A stretch of DNA of 64,000 nucleotides. Origin: Chitinophagaceae bacterium (lineage in GTDB: Bacteria > Bacteroidota > Bacteroidia > Chitinophagales > Chitinophagaceae). This document shows positions 34,479 through 43,531 of this stretch, piece after piece. Below the pieces are notes generated by a model, which saw nothing but the letters and a program-made list of their open reading frames with translations, was not told where the DNA came from and searched no databases. The stretch is taken from contig CANFKC010000016.1 of NCBI GenBank assembly GCA_947447265.1, positions 1 to 64,000 of the forward strand, read 5' to 3'. A program made the translations under genes and the position numbers. Each line of letters opens with the position of its first letter. Positions within the stretch are counted from its first letter, which is position 1.

Positions 34479-37103
34479 ATGTTTCGAGCCTGTTACCTTT
34501 GCTTTTTACTCTTATTGCCGCAAATGCTCTTTGCTCAAAAACAACATGAGTTGAACAGTGAATGGATGTGCATAAGGGCGGCAGACCTTAATAAACCGGG
34601 AGATTCGATTTCAAAAACTGAATTTTTAATCAGCAATTGGCTCCCGGCAATTGTACCCGGCACTGTATTGGCCAACCAGTTGTTCAACAAGCAGATCCCC
34701 GATCCGTTTTACGGCATGAATAATGAGTTGATCCCCGATATTTTTAAAACGGGGGCTGCATATTATACCTATTGGTTTGCAACTGATTTTAAAGAGCCAT
34801 ATCCTGCCAAAGGAGAAGCCGTATTCATTAATTTTCGGGGCGTTAATTATAGTTTTGAAGTCTGGCTTAACGGCAAAAAACTGAATGATAAGCCCGACTC
34901 AGGCATGTTCTGCAGCAGCAGTTATGATATTACGCCCTACCTCGCAGCAAGTGGCGATAACAGGCTGGCGGTGATTGTTTACCCTCCATCTCCGGTTGGC
35001 AATCCGAATAATGGCCAGGGCGGAGATGGCATGATTGCCCATAGCGTTACCAACCAATACGTCGCCGGCTGGGACTGGATACAACCCATTCGCGACCGTA
35101 ATACCGGCATCTGGGATAAGGTAATTATAAAGCGCACCGGTATGCTGCACCTGGAACATCCGCATATTATTACAGTAGTGCCGGGCAGAAGAAACGTTGG
35201 CGGCAAGCAATGGGCAGCAACAATAAAAGTTTCGGCCGAAGTTGAAAATACTGCAGATACCGGGGAACTAAGCGGAGTGCTGGAGTATGAGCTGGAAGGC
35301 CATAAGGTGAGCACGAAAGTGAAACTGGAAGCGCATTCTACCGAGGAAGTGAAGCTGCCGGAACTACAACTCGACAACCCGAAATTATGGTGGCCCAATG
35401 GCTATGGAGACCAAAATCTGTATACCCTGAAGTTGCGCCTTTTTGTAAATAAAAAGCTGGCCGATGAAGAAGAGGTAACTTTTGGAATACGACAGATAAC
35501 TACTCCATGGAATGCAAAAACACAAAGCCGGGAAATAAGGGTTAACGGTCAAAAAATATTTATTAAGGGTGGCAACTGGATACTGAGCGACGAGCTGCTA
35601 CGCTTCACAAAAGAGCGCTACGATGCGGAGGTTCGGTTTCACCACGACATGAACCTGAACCTCATCAGGGTGTGGGGTGGTGGCATTACCGAGCGCCCCG
35701 AATTTTATGATGCCTGCGATAAATACGGACTGTTGGTCATGCAGGACTTCTGGGCCTCTGGAGACTGCAATGGCCGCTGGTATGACCCTCTAAAACAGGA
35801 AGACACAAATGCCCGCCGCAAATACCCCGACGACCATGGATTGTTTATACGTTCCGTGGAAGATCAGGTGAAGTTGCTACGCAACCATCCGTCACTGGCT
35901 ATCTGGTGTGGAGGTAATGAGATCAGGCCACCGGCTGATATACTTGCCGCAATAAAAGATTCCCTCCTGCCACAGCTGGATACAGGGCGTTGTTTCTTGG
36001 AGTTTTCTAATGACGATAGTATGTCGCTGCATGGTGGCGATGGCCCATACACCATACAGCCACTGAGTTATTTTTGGGAGCATAAATCCTTCCCGTTTAA
36101 TTCCGAGATTGGTTCGGTCGGGATAGGTGATATGGAATCGCTGGAAAAATTCCTGCCTGAAGCAAATCTGAAGGTGCCCTACTATTCCACTGCCGAAAAG
36201 AAATGGATCGTTGATTCTGCATGGCAGTATCACCGTTACATGGGCTACGATTCCATTATTGAAGCCTATGGCCATGCTGTGGATATGGAAGATTTTACCA
36301 CCAAGGCTCAGCTGGTAAATTATGACCAATACAGGGCATTGATGGAGGGAGCCACAGCCAGGGCGTGGGATTGGTATACGGGTATCATTATCTGGAAAAC
36401 ACAAAACCCATGGACCGCTATGCGTGGCCAGATGTATGATTGCTACCTCGACCCGAATGCTTGTCTGTTTGGCACAATGGAAGGCAGCAAGCCAGTGCAT
36501 ATAATGTATGATCCCATTAAGAGGAACATTCTGGTGGCCAATAATTTGTTCAAGGCCACAGCCAAACTGGAAGTAAGAATGGCGGCTTATGGCTACACAG
36601 GTACGGCCATACCATTACCTTCAAAATTAATTACAGTACTGGCAACAAAATGTTCGGCAGGTATTCCCGTTGGTAAAGTGCTTGACTCGGTTTTGCAGGG
36701 CCATGGTGGTTTGTTACAGCTCAGCCTTGTTGACTCAGCCTCTAACTCCGTTATTGACGAAAATACGTATTGGCTGGCCGACAAGGCTGGCGCATACAGT
36801 GGGCTGGCCGGTTTGCCGGGTGCACCGCTGCAAGTGGTTGCAACATATCATGGCAGCGACACAGTAGAAGTGACACTAATTAACCAAACAAATGGCCCGT
36901 TGGCATTTTTTACCCGCGTATCGTTAGTTGATTCCATTAGCAGGAAACGAATTCTTCCCGTATTTTACACCGATAATTATGTTTCCATACCTGCGGGAGG
37001 GGTAAAAACTATCCGTTTGCAGCACAATGGCAAGCTGGCAAATAAAGCAATGCTGTGCGTAGAAGGCTGGAATGTAAAAAAGCAGTATATTGACATTAAA
37101 TAG
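34479..37103 (+). CDS. Glycoside hydrolase family 2 protein (exo-beta-glucosaminidase / endo-beta-mannosidase type)
   Basis: This 874-residue exported enzyme has a signal peptide (MFRACYLCFLLLLPQMLFAQ). It continues with the jelly-roll sugar-binding domain (INFRGVNYSFEVWLNGKKL), the Ig-like domain and the TIM barrel (GGNWILSDELLRF, NLIRVWGGGITERPEFYDACDKYG, NHPSLAIWCGGNEI). The acid/base Glu is in CGGNEI (residue 481) and the likely nucleophile Glu is in FNSEIGSVG (residue 543). The barrel resembles CsxA-type exo-beta-D-glucosaminidases and mannosylglycoprotein endo-beta-mannosidases more than beta-galactosidases. A GH20 gene follows after seven bases, so both probably act on GlcNAc-containing glycans such as chito-oligosaccharides or N-glycan cores. 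The choice between these is inference. Confidence 0.88.
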   Translation: MFRACYLCFLLLLPQMLFAQKQHELNSEWMCIRAADLNKPGDSISKTEFLISNWLPAIVPGTVLANQLFNKQIPDPFYGMNNELIPDIFKTGAAYYTYWFATDFKEPYPAKGEAVFINFRGVNYSFEVWLNGKKLNDKPDSGMFCSSSYDITPYLAASGDNRLAVIVYPPSPVGNPNNGQGGDGMIAHSVTNQYVAGWDWIQPIRDRNTGIWDKVIIKRTGMLHLEHPHIITVVPGRRNVGGKQWAATIKVSAEVENTADTGELSGVLEYELEGHKVSTKVKLEAHSTEEVKLPELQLDNPKLWWPNGYGDQNLYTLKLRLFVNKKLADEEEVTFGIRQITTPWNAKTQSREIRVNGQKIFIKGGNWILSDELLRFTKERYDAEVRFHHDMNLNLIRVWGGGITERPEFYDACDKYGLLVMQDFWASGDCNGRWYDPLKQEDTNARRKYPDDHGLFIRSVEDQVKLLRNHPSLAIWCGGNEIRPPADILAAIKDSLLPQLDTGRCFLEFSNDDSMSLHGGDGPYTIQPLSYFWEHKSFPFNSEIGSVGIGDMESLEKFLPEANLKVPYYSTAEKKWIVDSAWQYHRYMGYDSIIEAYGHAVDMEDFTTKAQLVNYDQYRALMEGATARAWDWYTGIIIWKTQNPWTAMRGQMYDCYLDPNACLFGTMEGSKPVHIMYDPIKRNILVANNLFKATAKLEVRMAAYGYTGTAIPLPSKLITVLATKCSAGIPVGKVLDSVLQGHGGLLQLSLVDSASNSVIDENTYWLADKAGAYSGLAGLPGAPLQVVATYHGSDTVEVTLINQTNGPLAFFTRVSLVDSISRKRILPVFYTDNYVSIPAGGVKTIRLQHNGKLANKAMLCVEGWNVKKQYIDIK

Positions 37104-37110
37104 CAAAAAA

Positions 37111-38967
37111 ATGAAACAAATTTTCGTGGTAGTATTGGTAGCTTTCGCTGCAAATTGTTGGGCGCAGAATGATGCTAACCTCGGCATTATACCCGCACCT
37201 TTGTCAGTAAAAAAGGCCAAGGGCAAGTTTACCATTAACCCGGAAACCAATTTTATTATCGATTCGCCTGCTCATAAGGCGGTTATACTGCTCAAAGAAT
37301 ATTTACGCAAAAATGGCTACAGCAATGGTGTTGTAGATATGAATACCATGAGCCGCAAGCAGGGCCCTATTAAGAACAGCATTCTTATACAGACCAACTT
37401 TAAAGGCAATACCGCTCCTGAGGGCTATGAATTGAAAGCTACCGACGATCAGGTGGTGCTCAATGGCCGTGGCCCGGGCTTGTTCTATGGCGTGCAGACA
37501 TTAATACAAATGATAACACCCGAAAAAATGGGTTTTGCTACCATTCCTTGTGGCGAAATTAAAGATGAGCCCCGCTTCAGATATCGTGGCATGCACCTGG
37601 ATGTGGCACGCCATTTTTTCGATGTGGACTTTGTGAAAAAGTACATTGATGTAATGGCCATGTACAAGCTGAATAATTTTCACTGGCACCTTACCGATGA
37701 CCAGGGCTGGAGGATAGAAATTAAAAAATATCCTAAGCTTACCGCTGTGGGCAGCAACAGGGCACAGACCAAGGTTGGCAATTTTTCAGGCAATAACCTT
37801 GATTTGTATGATAATACCCCTTATGGTGGTTTTTACACACAAGACCAGATAAAAGAGGTGGTGGCTTATGCTAAAGAGCGCTACATTAATATTATTCCAG
37901 AGATTGAAATGCCGGGCCATGCTGCCGCTGCTATTGCCGCTTACCCTGTACTCAGCTGCGACCCTTCAAAAAACTACAAAGTATCAGAAACATGGGGTGT
38001 GGTAACCGATGTTTTTTGCCCTACCGATACTACGTTCAGGGTATTGTTCGATATACTGGATGAAGTGATGGATATTTTCCCGGGTAAATATATTCACATC
38101 GGCGGCGACGAATGTCCTAAAGATGCCTGGAAAGCCTCTACTTTTTGTCAGAACCTTATAGCAAGGGAATCGCTCCGCGATGAAAATGGTTTACAGAGTT
38201 ATTTTATTCAGAAAATTGAACGCCACTTGAACGCCAGTGGCCGCAGCATGATTGGCTGGGACGAAATACTGGAAGGCGGGCTTGCGCAAAATGCAACGGT
38301 GATGAGCTGGAGAGGCGAAACCGGTGGCATAGCCGCGGCGCAGTTGAATCATGATGTAATTATGACCCCCGGCAGCGGTGGTTTGTACTTCGATCATGCG
38401 CAGGGCAAGTCAGCGCTGGAGCCACTGTCAATAGGCGGCAATGCCCCGCTTGCAAAAACTTATGCTTACGACCCGGTTCCGGCTGAGTTGACGCCAGACC
38501 AGCAAAAGCACATTGTTGGTGTACAGGCCAACCTCTGGACAGAATATATTGCTACTCCTGCAAAGGCTGAATACATGCTTTTGCCACGTATGCTGGCTCT
38601 TGCCGAAGTGGCATGGACCCCAAAAGCGGCCAAAGACTATGACAATTTTTCTAAAGGCCGCATCCCGAGGCATCTCGCAATGCTGGAAGGCAAAGGTTAT
38701 AATTACCGGGTTCCGGAAGCCTTAGGTGTAAGCGATACCACGTTGAAAGGCGGCGAATTCAGGTTTGACTTAAGTCCTACAGTTGAAGGCGGCAAGGTAT
38801 TTTATACTATTGATGGTTATACACCGCGCGAAACCGATATGTGGGTAAATGGCAGGCTTAACGTCAATGTACCGGTCGGCAGGGCTATAGATTTGCAGAC
38901 AACCGTAATTAGCCCGGCAGGCAAACGCAGCAATGTTGTAAAAACTACGCTGGATAACGGCAAATAG
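37111..38967 (+). CDS. Beta-N-acetylhexosaminidase, family GH20
   Basis: This 618-residue exported enzyme removes terminal GlcNAc/GalNAc by substrate-assisted catalysis. The signal peptide is MKQIFVVVLVAFAANCWAQ. Residues about 25-145 form the GH20b domain (GIIPAPLSVKKAKGKF...). The barrel starts with RFRYRGMHLDVARHFF and contains HWHLTDDQGWRIEIKKYP; the catalytic pair Asp333-Glu334 lies in HIGGDECPKDAW. The C-terminal 85 residues are an extra beta-rich module (KVFYTIDGYTPRETD). It lies seven bases after the GH2 stop in an obvious operon. ATG 37111 is the start; an earlier TTG at 37090 would overlap the GH2 gene. Confidence 0.95.
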   Translation: MKQIFVVVLVAFAANCWAQNDANLGIIPAPLSVKKAKGKFTINPETNFIIDSPAHKAVILLKEYLRKNGYSNGVVDMNTMSRKQGPIKNSILIQTNFKGNTAPEGYELKATDDQVVLNGRGPGLFYGVQTLIQMITPEKMGFATIPCGEIKDEPRFRYRGMHLDVARHFFDVDFVKKYIDVMAMYKLNNFHWHLTDDQGWRIEIKKYPKLTAVGSNRAQTKVGNFSGNNLDLYDNTPYGGFYTQDQIKEVVAYAKERYINIIPEIEMPGHAAAAIAAYPVLSCDPSKNYKVSETWGVVTDVFCPTDTTFRVLFDILDEVMDIFPGKYIHIGGDECPKDAWKASTFCQNLIARESLRDENGLQSYFIQKIERHLNASGRSMIGWDEILEGGLAQNATVMSWRGETGGIAAAQLNHDVIMTPGSGGLYFDHAQGKSALEPLSIGGNAPLAKTYAYDPVPAELTPDQQKHIVGVQANLWTEYIATPAKAEYMLLPRMLALAEVAWTPKAAKDYDNFSKGRIPRHLAMLEGKGYNYRVPEALGVSDTTLKGGEFRFDLSPTVEGGKVFYTIDGYTPRETDMWVNGRLNVNVPVGRAIDLQTTVISPAGKRSNVVKTTLDNGK

Positions 38968-39283
38968 CAGTATATACATATATGGCCCGTTTTTCTTTGT
39001 ACTGGTTTGACTGTGAATTGAATTAGATTTATAATGGGTGTTTACCATATTGAAAGTCACTTCTTAGTGTTTTTTTAGTTTTTGCACGTCGTGCAAACTT
39101 GAACCATACGCGTTACGTATATATTGCTTGCATGTACGGGATTTTTCTCATACCTTTAAGCCAACCATTTACACATTTCAGCTGTCTTAGTTGTAAGTGA
39201 ACATATTTTAATGCCTGGTTAATATTTTGGTAACTATTATTTAACCCTTAATAGCTGCCAGATAAATTTGAAACAAAGAGGTT
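38968..39283. other. Intergenic region, little seen
   Basis: 316 bases of AT-rich sequence with a small GCACGTCGTGC palindrome near 39084. TAAATTTG at 39263-39270 is a -7 candidate for the following gene, 13 bases before its ATG. Confidence 0.45.
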
Positions 39284-41482
39284 ATGAAAATCAATTTTAA
39301 GAGTAAAGTTGCGCTGTTATTACTGGTGTTAAGTGTTGTAGGTAAAGCCGTTTTTGCCCAGATTACTATTTTGCCCGATTCCGTGAATTGCGGGGCCACA
39401 AGCACAACATTGCATGCCACACTGGTAGGTACTACGCCTATTTCGTCTGGTATTACAACCGATGACCGTTGGTCCGGAGTTATTCCGCTTGGGTTTAATT
39501 TCAATTTTTATGGCACTAGTTATACTAAGTGTGTACTAGGTGGTAACGGCGCATTGTGTTTCGATACATCTTTGGCATCGGCGTCGTTTGCTTGGAGTAT
39601 AACATCTGTTTTATTGGGTAATACAGCCGTAAGGAACAGCGTATGCGGTCCTTATTGCGATATTGATGTAACTGGTGGTGGCACTATTACCTATTCAACT
39701 GTTGGTACTTCTCCGAACCGATTGTTTGTTGTCGATTTTTGTCATGACGCCATGTTTTCATGTACTTCACAATGGACCACTTCACAGATCATTTTATATG
39801 AAACAAGTAACCTTGTAGAGGTGCACATTACCCACAAAGATACTTGCGTAGGCTGGAACAATGCCGCAGCTATAGTGGGTGTGCAAAACGCTGCCGGCTC
39901 TGCCGCTACTGCTGCTCCGGGCCGTGACTACCCTACCCATTGGTTTGGTAATCACGAGGCATGGAGGTTTACGCCCAATTCATCGTATACAGCATATACC
40001 GCATCTTCAATTACCTACGCTCCTATACCTGGAGCAGCTTCCGCTGTTTATTGGTTCGATAGTTCTACTGGGGCTTATTTAGGTACGGGTAGCACATTTA
40101 CTGCTACACCTGCCGGTGGCTCTGCTACTTATAAGGCAGTTGCCGTTGGTTGCGACGATTCTATCACAACCTTTGTACACGTTAATCTTCACGATCTTAC
40201 TGTTGGTGGTGGCACTGCAGGTGTGAATGCTGATTTTGTTTTAATGGCGCATCCGGGTTGCAATGGCGATACCGTATTTTTGTATAACAATTCAACCCCA
40301 TCAGGCAATACCTCGATCTGGAACTATGGCGACGGTACACCATTAGATAGTTCTGCTACCAATCCGCTGCACGTATACTATGTACAGGGTACTTATTCCA
40401 TTTTCCTTACTTACCACGATGCGTCAGGTTGCGTTGATACCATTACCAAGATGGTAACGTTCAATCACGCGGTAACTTCTGTGTTTACGGCATCTGCGCC
40501 ATCTGTTTGTCTGGGTACTCCCGTAACCTTTACCAATACATCGATAGGCGGCGGCGCTACCTACAACTGGAACTTTGGTGACGGAACATCTTCAACCGCA
40601 ATGAACCCATCGCACAGCTACTTAAACGCGGGTAATTATACGGTGCAGCTTACGGTTACTGATAACATACCTTGCACTGCTACTTCAAGCACCGGCATAC
40701 AGGTCGTTTCAATAGATGCTGTAGCCTATCCGCACGATACCATCGTCTGCTTAAAGTTGCCTATGCAAATTGGTGTAAATACAAAAGTTGATCCTTCTTC
40801 ACTTACAGCCATCAATTATGCATGGTCTCCGGCTTCTAATTTAAATAATCCGGCTATCCAGACGCCTGACTTCTTTGGTGTTGGCGACTTTACCTATACG
40901 GTAACGGCTACCGTTTTGCCACTAGGATGTACTGCTACTGATGTGGTAAACATACATTCTAAGCCACCATTGGTATTTACCAATGTAACTGCCAACCAGG
41001 TAATTACTTTAGGTAAAAGCGTGCAGCTGAATGCTGATGGTGCATATACTTACTACTGGACACCAAACAATGGCACATTGGACAACCCGAACATCAACAA
41101 CCCGATGGCCACACCAGTTGACTCGGTTACCGAGTACAGGGTTATTGGTTCAACATTGTATGGCTGTAAGGATACTGCGTACATTACAGTTCGTGTCGAT
41201 CAGTTTTCTCCAGACAACATCCCTACGGCATTTACGCCTAATGGCGATGGTATCAATGATGTGTTCAGGGTATTTAACCTGAAGTATCAGAAGCTGGTTG
41301 AAATGAGAGTATATGACCGTTGGGGCCGTGAAGTGTTCTACACCAACGATCAGAAAAAAGGCTGGGATGGCTATTACAATGGCGCACCGCAAGACTTGGG
41401 TGTATATAACTACCAGGTCATTATCGCCTATCCTGACGGAACGCAACGCGCCGTTTCCGGCAACGTTACCCTTGTACGCTAA
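39284..41482 (+). CDS. PKD-domain protein with CHU_C (T9SS type B) sorting domain
   Basis: This 732-residue surface protein has a signal peptide (KVALLLLVLSVVGKAVFAQ). A large N-terminal beta domain (about 25-240; WSGVIPLGFNFNFYGTSYTKC, a nidogen/lectin-like pattern) is followed by two PKD repeats (TSIWNYGDGTPLDSSATNPLH and ATYNWNFGDGTSSTAMNPSH). The gliding-motility-associated C-terminal domain begins NIPTAFTPNGDGINDVFRV and ends in LGVYNYQVIIAYPDGT. CHU_C/type B domains direct secretion and retention by T9SS. It could be an adhesin; whether the cell glides is not visible here. It ends at a strong terminator (41503-41536). Confidence 0.92.
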   Translation: MKINFKSKVALLLLVLSVVGKAVFAQITILPDSVNCGATSTTLHATLVGTTPISSGITTDDRWSGVIPLGFNFNFYGTSYTKCVLGGNGALCFDTSLASASFAWSITSVLLGNTAVRNSVCGPYCDIDVTGGGTITYSTVGTSPNRLFVVDFCHDAMFSCTSQWTTSQIILYETSNLVEVHITHKDTCVGWNNAAAIVGVQNAAGSAATAAPGRDYPTHWFGNHEAWRFTPNSSYTAYTASSITYAPIPGAASAVYWFDSSTGAYLGTGSTFTATPAGGSATYKAVAVGCDDSITTFVHVNLHDLTVGGGTAGVNADFVLMAHPGCNGDTVFLYNNSTPSGNTSIWNYGDGTPLDSSATNPLHVYYVQGTYSIFLTYHDASGCVDTITKMVTFNHAVTSVFTASAPSVCLGTPVTFTNTSIGGGATYNWNFGDGTSSTAMNPSHSYLNAGNYTVQLTVTDNIPCTATSSTGIQVVSIDAVAYPHDTIVCLKLPMQIGVNTKVDPSSLTAINYAWSPASNLNNPAIQTPDFFGVGDFTYTVTATVLPLGCTATDVVNIHSKPPLVFTNVTANQVITLGKSVQLNADGAYTYYWTPNNGTLDNPNINNPMATPVDSVTEYRVIGSTLYGCKDTAYITVRVDQFSPDNIPTAFTPNGDGINDVFRVFNLKYQKLVEMRVYDRWGREVFYTNDQKKGWDGYYNGAPQDLGVYNYQVIIAYPDGTQRAVSGNVTLVR

Positions 41483-41502
41483 TTCTTAAATTATAGATAT
41501 CT

Positions 41503-41536
41503 AAAACCACCGCTTACCCAAGGCGGTGGTTTTTTT
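41503..41536 (+). terminator. Terminator after the PKD/CHU_C gene
   Basis: AAAACCACCGC (41503-41513) pairs with GCGGTGGTTTT (41523-41533) and the T run continues to 41536, about 20 bases after the stop codon. Confidence 0.88.
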
Positions 41537-41666
41537 ATGCGTCTAATAATGTAGATCAGGTAAACAGCCAGAGAGGCAATAGCCCGAAGGGCTAAAAAAT
41601 GAATAGCTTGGGGAGAATCCCTCTAGTGTTTGAAGCCCTGTTGCTCGCGGATTTCCCTGGGCAGTG

Positions 41667-41880
41667 ACAATTCTGCATTTACATGGCGACCCTGACTCTC
41701 ACTAAACGGTCTTTGCGATTATGCTTTTTCTGCGGGAGAAGCAATCTCAAAATAGCAAGGAAACTTTTAAACACAGAACCGCTCGTGAGATTGCTTCGCT
41801 GCGCTCGTAAAGACCAACTTTTTTGTACTTGTCATTGGCAACGAAGCGAAGTGTTTTCACATGCGGCTTGTCTGTACATC
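41667..41880. repeat. Dispersed repeat family 2, copy 2
   Basis: Its ordered blocks match 22936-23175, including AAACGGTCTTTGCGA and GAAGCAATCTCAAAATAGCA. The two copies differ by small insertions (for example ATGCTTTTTCTGCGGG near 41719). Confidence 0.8.
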
Positions 41881-42349
41881 GCACTTTAGATGCTTCCTGC
41901 GTCAGCAGAACAAAGACAGGGCACTCGGGTATTAGGTTCATTTCATTACCCTGTTTTTAGCTTTGTCATGCTGAGCGCCGCGAAGTATCTTTTACATGCG
42001 GCTTTTCTGTGCATCTTACCGTAGGTGCGTCCCGCTTCAGAAGGACAACGGCAGGGTGCTCAGGTATTTGTAACATTTCATTACCTTGTTTTTTGCACTT
42101 GTCATTAGCAGGTATGAAGGATCTTTATGAAAGCCGCTGTGTCGTGCAAGAACGTCATGTATCAGTTCCTTCGCCGCGCTCAGAATGGTAAATCAGAGCG
42201 GGGTTTAAGTTGAAATCTAAAATCAATGAGATTGGCATACCGGGAAATTCTCAAGGACAATAACACGTTTTGCTTACAATTGGGTAAATCCCCCGGAATC
42301 TTTACAGGTCACATCCAACTCTGAAAGAGGTGAACATAATATCGTTTGC

Positions 42350-42455
42350 CTGCAAAAAATAGGCATAGTCCGAAGGACTTAAATTTGAATAGCCGCGGGT
42401 GGGAACCCGCGGTCAACGCATATTACAGCACCAACCCTGGAAGGGTTGAACGTTA
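42350..42455. repeat. Dispersed repeat family 3 (TAGTCCGAAGGACTT type)
   Basis: The order of pieces is TGCCTGCAAAA, TAGTCCGAAGGACTT, AATAGCCGCGGGTG...CCCGCGGT, then CCAACCCTGGAAGGGTTGAAC. A second copy is at 55490-55600 and a degenerate one near 41570-41645. It is made of three short palindromes. Confidence 0.75.
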
Positions 42456-42471
42456 TTTTTTGCCGTATTTC

Positions 42472-42572
42472 AATGTCCAAATGGTATAATTATGGCCGCA
42501 AGCTGAAAATGCGCTCATCCCCGTTTACAAAAATGGCCAGTGCGGCTACATTGATAATACCATTTAGACATT
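42472..42572. mobile_element. Candidate miniature inverted-repeat element carrying a WG-repeat codon fragment
   Basis: AATGTCCAAATGGTAT (42472-42487) and ATACCATTTAGACATT (42557-42572) are inverted repeats with one mismatch over 16 bases. Between them a plus-strand frame (42490-42567) encodes ALIPVYKNGQCGYIDN, the consensus of one WG/KWG repeat, then stops at TAG. A third copy of the border (42702-42717) makes a second, overlapping element. Mobility is inference. Confidence 0.4.
42490..42567 (+). pseudogene. Fossil of a WG-repeat protein gene
   Basis: The 25-codon frame reads LWPQAENALIPVYKNGQC followed by GYIDNTI and a stop. The LIPVY-K-N-G-x-x-G-Y-I-D pattern is diagnostic of one WG repeat. 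There is no start codon, and TAA lies directly upstream, so this is a fragment rather than a gene. Confidence 0.45.
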
Positions 42573-42717
42573 TAAATAACACTTTGCGCTAATTACACAG
42601 TCTCCTCCTTTTGAAGGAGGAGTACCCGAATGAGCGCGGCTCCTTCAGCTGCGTTCATTCGGGGGAGGTGGTTAATTTTACAAGCCATTTAGTGCAGATT
42701 TAATGTCTAATTGGTAT
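42557..42717. repeat. Second inverted-repeat-bounded unit
   Basis: ATACCATTTAGACATT at 42557-42572 and AATGTCTAATTGGTAT at 42702-42717 are inverted copies, and similarity extends inwards (TTAAAT...CACT). The interior has two strong hairpins, CTCCTCCTTTTGAAGGAGGAG (about 42602-42622) and a longer one around 42625-42668. Confidence 0.45.
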
Positions 42718-42802
42718 AAAACCGGGAAACGCGTTTTATAGTTGGAGTAAAAGTAGTCTTGCAGGAGGCGCTCCCATCAGCTGACTGCATGCTAATTGCA
42801 TG

Positions 42803-43186
42803 CTAAGCAAAATCATTGCTGTCGATAATTTGCAATGAAAATTTCAGTAATGCTATTGAATAATAGATTTCATCTTTGATGTTTTTCCCTTCAGTCTGTA
42901 CATATCTGTTGTTTGCAACCCACTGTCTGATTTTTGGGAGGTCTAGTAGATCTTTGAATTCATATCGTTTTCCCAGTGTGTCAATCAGGAAACTGATTTC
43001 CCAATCGCCCGGACCATACAGGTAAGTAATGATTGTATCGTCACGTTTAAATTCTACCACACTGTAGGGCTCCTTCATTTTAACAGCCATCTCTCGAAAG
43101 CCCATAGCAGCAAACAAATGTGCTGCCTCTTCCAGAATATCGACAAAGTCACTCAGCGAATTTTTATGCATCTTTTTCAAACCCAT
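42803..43186 (-). CDS. Hypothetical cytoplasmic protein
   Basis: This 127-residue protein begins with ATG 43186 (MGLKKMHKNSLSDFVDIL). The frame stays open to a TTG at 43225, but that abuts a tandem repeat and is unlikely. It has an N-terminal helix pair, then strands YSVVEFKRDDTIITYLYGPGDWEISFLIDTLGKRYEF and a helical C-terminus (YSIALLKFSLQIID). It has no signal peptide or membrane segment. The layout is reminiscent of small immunity-type proteins, but I do not recognise a family and no toxin neighbour is present. It lies between two repeat-rich gaps. Confidence 0.6.
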   Translation of the reverse strand: MGLKKMHKNSLSDFVDILEEAAHLFAAMGFREMAVKMKEPYSVVEFKRDDTIITYLYGPGDWEISFLIDTLGKRYEFKDLLDLPKIRQWVANNRYVQTEGKNIKDEIYYSIALLKFSLQIIDSNDFA

Positions 43187-43531
43187 TGCATTAACCCTTA
43201 AAAAACGAGGCTGTCTATCAAACAACCGCGCCTCTTAAATCTTGAATAACTACACGGTCCTTGCGTCTTAGCGCCTTTGCGCGAACCTCCTCAAAAATGG
43301 GAAACATCTCAATACACAGAAAACTGCGCCTCTTAAATCCTGAATAACCGCACAGTCTCTGCGTCTTAGCGCCTTTGCGCGAACCTCCTCAAAAATGGGA
43401 AACTTCACAATACACGGGAAACCGCGCCTCTTAAATCTTGAATAACTACACGGTCCTTGCGTCTTAGCGCCTTTGCGTGAGACTACTCAACACACATTAA
43501 ACTGCGCATTAGTGAGAAATGCCAACGAAAA
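43187..43531. other. Intergenic region filled by a 98-bp tandem repeat
   Basis: The gap between two minus-strand genes is almost entirely the three-copy tandem repeat at 43226-43500. No gene is seen. Confidence 0.6.
43226..43500. repeat. Tandem repeat, three copies with 98-bp period
   Basis: Copies begin at 43226, 43324 and 43422 with C(C/T)GCGCCTCTTAAAT. Each then carries TTGAATAAC(T/C)(A/G)CAC(G/A)GTC-type sequence and the core GCGTCTTAGCGCCTTTGCG. The first two continue GCGAACCTCCTCAAAAATGG; the third diverges after the core. The core is also found, degenerate, near 29300. The period is constant, unlike the irregular families elsewhere. Confidence 0.85.

Larger units (their letters stand above)
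41537..42802. other. 1.27-kb non-coding repeat island
   Basis: No live gene is seen. From left to right it holds: a degenerate family-3 repeat near 41570-41645 (GCCCGAAGGGCTAA); family-2 copy 2 (41667-41880); a GTCATGCTGAGCGC-type repeat fragment around 41968-42185; family-3 copy (42350-42455); an inverted-repeat element with a WG-repeat codon fragment (42472-42572); a second element sharing its border (42557-42717). Confidence 0.7.

Noticed and set aside
42009-42191. 60-residue plus-strand frame
   Set aside because: It runs through GTCATGCTGAGCG-type repeat fragments and lacks coding character.
43226-43500. CRISPR array
   Set aside because: The period is 98 bp with similarity across the whole unit, so there are no unique spacers, and no cas gene is nearby.
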